A stretch of 64,000 bases of DNA, from contig CAIOKO010000003.1 of assembly GCA_903858935.1 (NCBI GenBank), positions 18,181 to 82,180 on the forward strand. Reading direction: 5' to 3'. A model generated the notes under the pieces. The model was not told where the DNA came from. It saw only the letters and a program-made list of their open reading frames with translations, and searched no databases. The translations under genes were made by a program, and so were the position numbers. This document shows, in pieces, positions 58,905-64,000 of the stretch (positions are counted from its first letter, which is position 1; every line of letters starts with the position of its first letter). This DNA comes from an uncultured Schlesneria sp. Lineage in GTDB: Bacteria; Planctomycetota; Planctomycetia; Planctomycetales; Planctomycetaceae.

Positions 58905-61900
58905 ATGGAACAATCTATGAACTGGCGGATCGTTTGCGCCACGTTGGCTTTGTTGACGCTTACGTGCGGTGTCGTCGAGACACTGGCTGCGGACGATATT
59001 CCAAAGGTGATTGAATTCAATCGAGACATTCGTCCGATTTTGTCCGAGAATTGCTTCTTCTGTCATGGTCCGGACAAGAATAAACGGCAGGCCGATCTCA
59101 GGCTGGATACATCGGAGGGATTGACTCGTCATAGTACCGATCCTGCGAAGCCGGGTACCGTTGTTCCCGGAAAGACAGGTGAAAGCGAACTTTTCCGACG
59201 GATCAGTTCCGCAGATCCGGAAAAGGTCATGCCGCCGACCGACAGCGGCAAACGACTCTCTCCTCGCGACATCCAACTGTTGAAGCTGTGGATTGAACAA
59301 GGCGCCAATTATGAGGGGCATTGGGCCTTTCTTCCGATCAGGCGTCCGACGAATGTCAAACAAATCGAGGCAGTTCAGCCAGCCGCCGCCGCCCTGACTG
59401 CAAGCTCCCTCATTGATGCCATGGTTCGTGACGGATTGGCCAGTCAAGGGCTGAAGTCGAGTCCCGAAGCTGACCGAATCACGCTGATTCGTCGATTGAG
59501 CTTTGACTTGATTGGTTTGCCACCGACCCCCGAACAGGTTGATGCCTTTGTGCGAGATTCGTCCCCAAATGCTTACGAAAAAGTCGTTGATGGCTTACTT
59601 CAATCGCCGCACTACGGCGAACGTCTTGCGATCTGGTGGCTGGATCTTGTGCGGTACGCCGATAGCGTTGGCTATCATGGCGACCAGGACGTCAGCGTGT
59701 CACCCTTCCGGCAATACGTGATTGATTCCTTCAATAAGAATAAGCGGTTCGATCAGTTCACGATCGAACAACTTGCCGGCGATCTTCTTCCCGAACCAAG
59801 TCGAGATCAAAAAATTGCCTCGGGCTACAATCGCCTGGGGATGATGTCGGCTGAAGGGGGTGTGCAGGATAAAGAGTATCTCGCCAAGTACATCGCTGAG
59901 CGTGTCCGCAATGCAACTGGAACGTGGCTGGGAGTGACCTTAGGTTGTGCGGAATGTCACGACCATAAATACGACCCCTTCACTACTCGCGACTTCTACC
60001 GTTTCGAAGCGTTTTTTGCCGACATTCAGGAACGAGGGCTGTATTCAGGAGCGAATTCCGACGGCAATTGGGGTTCATTCATCAAGGTTCCCAATCCTGA
60101 GCAGGAGGCGTCTCTCGCCGATCTTGATCGACAAATTGTCGCAACCAAAACAGTTCTCAATACGGCGACTGCGGAGCTTGCTGAAGCTCAAGCGGCCTGG
60201 GAGAAGTCACAGATCCTCTGGACGGTGCTGAAGCCTGCGTCAATTCAATCACTTGGTGGTGCGACGCTGACGCTGAAAGAAGATGGTTCGATCCTGGCCA
60301 GTGGGACAAGCCCTGCCACAGATACTTATGTTCTCAAGATCAATGACCTGCCAAGCGGTGTCACTGCGTTTCGACTCGAAGTCTTGCCCGATGATTCGCT
60401 CCCCGCCAAGGGGCCCGGACGAGCCGGGAATGGCAACTTTGTGCTCAGCGAATTGATTGTCGAGCAAAATTCTGTCGAAGCGACCGATCGCAGGGTCAAG
60501 TTTCAGTCGGCCACTGCCAGCTATGAACAAACCGGTGCGGCAGGCGCGAACCCCTACGGAAAATGGGCTGTCGCGGCGGCTATTGATGGAGATATCAAAG
60601 GAAAAACATGGGGTTGGGCCGTCATGGAAAAGGTGGGACAACCGAACATGGCGGTCTTTGAATCGGCACGGGACGTTATCAATGAAAATGGCGTGACGAT
60701 CTCGTTGCTGCAAAATCTTGATAACCCGCAGCATACGCTGGGACGCTTTCGAATTTCAGTAACGAATGCACCTCGGCCAGTCAAAGTCGATCAGTCGCTT
60801 CGTCCACAGATCAGCACGATCCTGGCGATTGCTGTCGAGCAACGTAGCGAAGCTCAACGTAACGAACTCGCCGCTCATTATCGGAAGCTCGCGCCCATGC
60901 TTGAGTCGACGCGGCAACAGTTAGCAGGACTGGAAAAGAACCGAAAGGAACTCGACGCACGTATTCCCAGCACGCTGGTGACGACGGCTGTCCAACCGCG
61001 GATGGTTCGCATTTTGAGGCGAGGGAACTGGATGGATGACAGCGGTGAACAGGTCACACCTGCCTATCCCGCGATCTTCTCCAACGGTCCCCCCGATGAT
61101 CGTCGATTAACGCGTCTGGATCTGGCTCGGTGGATGACCGCTGGTGACAATCCATTGACCGCACGAGTGTTTGTCAACCGGATCTGGAAACTCCTTTTCG
61201 GAGCTGGTTTGTCTCGCCGAGTCGACGATCTGGGAGCGCAGGGAGACTGGCCAAGCCATCCTCTACTTGTTGATCAACTGGCAAGTCAGTTCATCGAGTC
61301 AGGCTGGGACATCAAGCAACTGATTAAGACGATTGTGATGTCACAAACGTACCGGCAGGCGTCGGTTTCCAATAGTGAAGTTCGAGAACGAGATCCGTAC
61401 AACCGCTGGCTGGCTCGCCAGGGCCGCTTCCGTCTGGATGCGGAACTAGTTCGCGACAATGCTCTCGCCATCAGTGGGTTGCTGGTGTCAAAAATCGGAG
61501 GAACCAGCGTCAAGCCATATCAACCACCGGGTTATTGGGCTCATCTCAATTTCCCCACTCGCGAATGGCAGAACGGAAACGGCGAAGACTTGTATCGGAG
61601 AGGACTGTACACGCACTGGCAGCGGCAATACCTGCATCCAAGTCTGATGGCGTTCGATGCACCCAGCCGGGAAGAATGTACTGCCGATCGGGCTCGATCG
61701 AACACCCCTTTGCAGTCGCTGGTTCTGCTCAACGACCCAAGCTACATCGAAGCCGCACGAGCGTTCGCCGAGCAAATCATTCGCCACGGAGGGGCGTCAA
61801 CAAATGAACGGTTAAAGTTCGCATTCCGCCGTGCCGTGTCGCGCGACATCACTCCCGCAGAAACCGAGATTCTCGATCGACTGCTTCAAGGTCACCTGGC

Positions 61901-62051
61901 GGAATATAAGTCCGATCCAAACGCAGCAAACGATCTGCTGTCTGTTGGAGCCAAGCCCGTTTCAGCAGAAATTGAAAAAACCGAACTCGCCGCCTGGACG
62001 AGCGTCGCACGGACGATTCTCAATCTGCATGAAACGATTACGCGAAACTAA
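58905..62051 (+). CDS. Planctomycete-type cytochrome c (PSD1) plus DUF1549/DUF1553 protein
   Basis: The ATG at 58905 gives 1048 residues and follows AAAGGA by about eleven bases. The ORF-track start adds 41 non-signal residues. A signal peptide leads into the PSD1 cytochrome domain (FNRDIRPILSENCFFCHGPD, one CxxCH haem site near residue 50; Met ligand candidate in KVMPPTD). DUF1549 follows (about 165-370, with CAECHDHKYDPF). A beta-rich insert of about 240 residues comes next (LTLKEDGSILASGTSPATD, EVLPDDSLPAKGPGRAGNG), and then DUF1553 (RVFVNRIWKLLFGAGLSRRVDDLGAQGDWPSHP). This is the common three-domain layout. It pairs with the DUF1501 gene at 62360. Electron acceptor and substrate are unknown. 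Confidence 0.94.
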   Translation: MEQSMNWRIVCATLALLTLTCGVVETLAADDIPKVIEFNRDIRPILSENCFFCHGPDKNKRQADLRLDTSEGLTRHSTDPAKPGTVVPGKTGESELFRRISSADPEKVMPPTDSGKRLSPRDIQLLKLWIEQGANYEGHWAFLPIRRPTNVKQIEAVQPAAAALTASSLIDAMVRDGLASQGLKSSPEADRITLIRRLSFDLIGLPPTPEQVDAFVRDSSPNAYEKVVDGLLQSPHYGERLAIWWLDLVRYADSVGYHGDQDVSVSPFRQYVIDSFNKNKRFDQFTIEQLAGDLLPEPSRDQKIASGYNRLGMMSAEGGVQDKEYLAKYIAERVRNATGTWLGVTLGCAECHDHKYDPFTTRDFYRFEAFFADIQERGLYSGANSDGNWGSFIKVPNPEQEASLADLDRQIVATKTVLNTATAELAEAQAAWEKSQILWTVLKPASIQSLGGATLTLKEDGSILASGTSPATDTYVLKINDLPSGVTAFRLEVLPDDSLPAKGPGRAGNGNFVLSELIVEQNSVEATDRRVKFQSATASYEQTGAAGANPYGKWAVAAAIDGDIKGKTWGWAVMEKVGQPNMAVFESARDVINENGVTISLLQNLDNPQHTLGRFRISVTNAPRPVKVDQSLRPQISTILAIAVEQRSEAQRNELAAHYRKLAPMLESTRQQLAGLEKNRKELDARIPSTLVTTAVQPRMVRILRRGNWMDDSGEQVTPAYPAIFSNGPPDDRRLTRLDLARWMTAGDNPLTARVFVNRIWKLLFGAGLSRRVDDLGAQGDWPSHPLLVDQLASQFIESGWDIKQLIKTIVMSQTYRQASVSNSEVRERDPYNRWLARQGRFRLDAELVRDNALAISGLLVSKIGGTSVKPYQPPGYWAHLNFPTREWQNGNGEDLYRRGLYTHWQRQYLHPSLMAFDAPSREECTADRARSNTPLQSLVLLNDPSYIEAARAFAEQIIRHGGASTNERLKFAFRRAVSRDITPAETEILDRLLQGHLAEYKSDPNAANDLLSVGAKPVSAEIEKTELAAWTSVARTILNLHETITRN

Positions 62052-62111
62052 ACCGGAAGTGATCGGTACAAATGTCAGTATCGGGTCACTTAAAAAGACG
62101 AAGAATGTGAA

Positions 62112-62139
62112 CCACGAAGAGCACGAAGGACACGAAGAA
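62112..62139. repeat. Three tandem CACGAAG-type units
   Basis: CCACGAAGA, GCACGAAGGA and CACGAAGAA follow one another just after the 58905 gene. This motif (read as HEEHEGHEE in one frame) is a widespread intergenic repeat in planctomycetes and may be related to the CACGAA repeat at 3469-3592. The 62052-62359 gap holds nothing else recognisable. Confidence 0.65.
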
Positions 62140-62359
62140 ATGTCATCCAGTCGAGCCGGGCGGTGTAAGCACCCGGACTCTTTCGATCAACAGATTTTTG
62201 TCACCCACCAACGAAATTAAATGTATGTGATACGAAAAAACAACTTCGGTCATAACTCATGCAAATTCGTCAAGTAGAGCTTTCAGAAGTCTTTCTTATT
62301 AGTGCAGATTAGCTCAGATTAGTGTTCCAGTCCCGTATTTCTTGGAAATAGACTTTATT

Positions 62360-63796
62360 ATGACTATTCCGACATCAATCGCGCGGCGTTCGTTTCTGCA
62401 GACGGCAGGGGTCAGTCTTGGTTCGATCGCTTTGACTTCGCTGTTAAAGCAGGACGGCTTTTCGGCCGAAGCGAAGCGAGATGCGAATGTGCCGAAGTGG
62501 GCTGGTGCATTGAATCCGACTCATTTTGCTCCCAAAGCCAAGCGAGTGATCTGGCTGTATATGGCGGGCGGGATGACTCATATCGACACCTTCGATAACA
62601 AGCCGAAGCTGGCCGAGCTTCACGGTCAGGCGATGCCCGAATCGATTACAAAGGGGCAACAGATCGCTCAGCTTCAAGGACAGAAGCTGAACTGTTTCGC
62701 GCCGCAGCACGCGTTCAAACAGTTTGGTGCGTCAGGCCAGTCGATGGCCGAGATCTGGCCTCATCTTGGTGAGAAGTGTGCAGACGACATGTGTATCGTG
62801 CGGTCGCTTTACACAGAGGCGATTAATCATGACCCCGCTCACACATTCATGAATACCGGTTCGATGAACGCCGGACGTCCCGCGATGGGTTCGTGGCTGC
62901 TATATGGTCTCGGGGCCGAGTCAGACAGCCTGCCCGGTTTTGTCGTCATGGTTTCGACCGGAAAATTCGGACAAAAGCAGCCCATCGCTGCCCGCCAATG
63001 GCATTCTGGTTTTCTGCCCGGTCAGTTTCAGGGAGTCGAATTTCGTGGGACCGGCGACCCCGTGCTGTACGTAGGGAACCCCAAAGGGGTGAACGGCAAA
63101 CGTCAACGAGATATCGTCGATTCGGTTCAAGCATTGAATGGAATCGCAAACCAGACATTCGACGATCCTGAAATCGCCACTCGCGTCAGCCAGTACGAAC
63201 TCGCGTTTCGCATGCAGTCGAGTGTCCCCGAACTGATGGATGTGCGGAACGAACCTCAACATATTTTTGATCTGTACGGGACCAAAGGTGGCGATGGTTC
63301 GTTCGCCTCGAACTGCCTGCTGGCACGAAGATTAGCCGAACGAGGAACCCGGTTTATCCAGCTTTACCATCGTGACTGGGACCATCACGGCGCCGTCAAA
63401 GAGCATTCGGCAGGAACTGCCAAAGAAGTCGATCAGGGTATCGCAGCCCTGATTGTCGATCTTAAGCAGCGAGACATGCTGAAAGATACACTGATTGTTT
63501 TCGGTTCGGAATTCGGACGAACGCCGATGGCCCAGGGGAATGGCCGTGACCATCACCTGGCCGGGTTCACGATGTGGTTCGCAGGAGGAGGCTTCAAGCC
63601 AGGTTTTAATTACGGGTCAACCGACGAATTCGGTTATCACGCCGTCGAAAACCGAGTTTCCGTCCACGACATTCACGCGACGCTACTCCATCAACTGGGC
63701 ATCGACCACAACAAATTCAGCTACAAATTCCAGGGCCTGGACTCCCGCCTGACCGGGGTCGAGCCATGCCGTGTTGTTCATGAATTACTGACGTAG
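62360..63796 (+). CDS. DUF1501 protein with Tat-type signal (second copy)
   Basis: The ATG at 62360 gives 478 residues with a twin-arginine-like leader (ARRSFLQTAGVSLGSIALTS). DUF1501 motifs follow: VIWLYMAGGMTHIDTFDNKP, FASNCLLARRLAERGTRFIQL, YHRDWDHHGAVKEH, VFGSEFGRTPMAQGNGRDHH and MWFAGGGFKPGFNYGSTDEF. The His-rich WDHHG and GRDHH sites are candidate metal ligands, clearer than in the 36479 copy. It follows the PSD1/DUF1549/DUF1553 gene by about 310 bases and is its usual partner. Substrate unknown. The remaining 200 bases of the window hold no gene. Confidence 0.94.
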   Translation: MTIPTSIARRSFLQTAGVSLGSIALTSLLKQDGFSAEAKRDANVPKWAGALNPTHFAPKAKRVIWLYMAGGMTHIDTFDNKPKLAELHGQAMPESITKGQQIAQLQGQKLNCFAPQHAFKQFGASGQSMAEIWPHLGEKCADDMCIVRSLYTEAINHDPAHTFMNTGSMNAGRPAMGSWLLYGLGAESDSLPGFVVMVSTGKFGQKQPIAARQWHSGFLPGQFQGVEFRGTGDPVLYVGNPKGVNGKRQRDIVDSVQALNGIANQTFDDPEIATRVSQYELAFRMQSSVPELMDVRNEPQHIFDLYGTKGGDGSFASNCLLARRLAERGTRFIQLYHRDWDHHGAVKEHSAGTAKEVDQGIAALIVDLKQRDMLKDTLIVFGSEFGRTPMAQGNGRDHHLAGFTMWFAGGGFKPGFNYGSTDEFGYHAVENRVSVHDIHATLLHQLGIDHNKFSYKFQGLDSRLTGVEPCRVVHELLT

Positions 63797-64000
63797 GTCC
63801 GTCCCAGCCGGTTTGTGCGCGTCGGACGACGGGTTCATAAAAGGATTGTCGTTCCGCGGGTTTACCTAGGGCTTACGCCGCACGGCTCACCTCGTCGTGT
63901 TTTAATTCCTGCCGTGATCATTTTTTATTCGGTGAATCAATGTCCGATTCGTCGAGTATAAAATGATTGACAACGGACCGACGCTGTGATGTGAAGACGC

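Noticed and set aside
1-64000. CRISPR array, tRNA or rRNA genes
   Set aside because: No regularly spaced direct repeats and no tRNA or rRNA signature sequences were found by reading both strands.

Overview
The window looks like chromosomal DNA from a planctomycete of the Planctomycetales, possibly a Schlesneria-like member of the Planctomycetaceae. The genus is a guess. The group is supported by several hallmark families: a DUF1559 prepilin, two DUF1549/DUF1553 proteins (one with a planctomycete-type cytochrome c N-terminus) each followed by a DUF1501 protein, FG-GAP/ASPIC-UnbV proteins, and the dispersed short repeats typical of this group. No rRNA, tRNA, CRISPR array, prophage or intact insertion sequence was found. 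Layout: (1) 1-12.5 kb is an FG-GAP/ASPIC-UnbV region. It starts with a truncated FG-GAP gene, followed by a DUF1559 prepilin and small lipoprotein pair with a terminator. A minus-strand run follows, in transcription order: a 64-residue membrane peptide, a TPR/FG-GAP protein, an FG-GAP lipoprotein and a seven-haem TPR cytochrome. (2) 12.8-17.1 kb holds a PcrA/UvrD helicase overlapping a membrane-anchored GTPase gene (TAATG). (3) 18.7-33 kb is an envelope glycan/lipid-sugar region: methyltransferase, flippase-like membrane protein, FAD oxidoreductase, two GT2 glycosyltransferases, an NAD(P)-dependent epimerase-like protein, a sugar isomerase-like TIM barrel, a GT-C-like membrane protein, a HAD-UbiA fusion resembling polyprenyl-phosphate phosphoribosyltransferases, and a polytopic membrane protein. 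Long ORF-poor gaps (17.1-18.7, 21.3-22.4 and 28.9-30.3 kb) interrupt it. (4) 33.2-39.4 kb has a HAD-IIA phosphatase, a DUF1549/DUF1553 plus DUF1501 pair, and an LCAT-like lipase lipoprotein. (5) 39.5-53.3 kb is a dense stress/envelope cluster on mostly one strand: two DUF2294 proteins, two CsbD proteins, a ferritin-like protein, a holin-X-like protein, a DUF3618 protein, an lmo0937-like peptide, two general-stress-17M-like proteins, small secreted or lipoproteins, a new-looking 'HDGK' repeat family, and an AI-2E-type permease with an extra cytosolic domain. (6) 53.4-64 kb carries an acyltransferase-3, a repeat island with a perfect 33-bp inverted repeat, a large secreted glycosidase-like protein, a coiled-coil protein and a second PSD1/DUF1549/DUF1553 plus DUF1501 pair. 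The most interesting new signal is a pair of apparently homologous small RNAs at about 40.04-40.19 kb and 53.21-53.33 kb. They share an identical 11-mer and a block matching at 16 of 18 positions with near-identical spacing. Both end in a Rho-independent terminator whose inner stem pairs vary in a compensating way. They bracket the stress cluster. Two copies of a GTGCCACTGC-bounded inverted-repeat element, and a 64-residue membrane peptide translationally coupled to the TPR/FG-GAP gene, are also worth follow-up.
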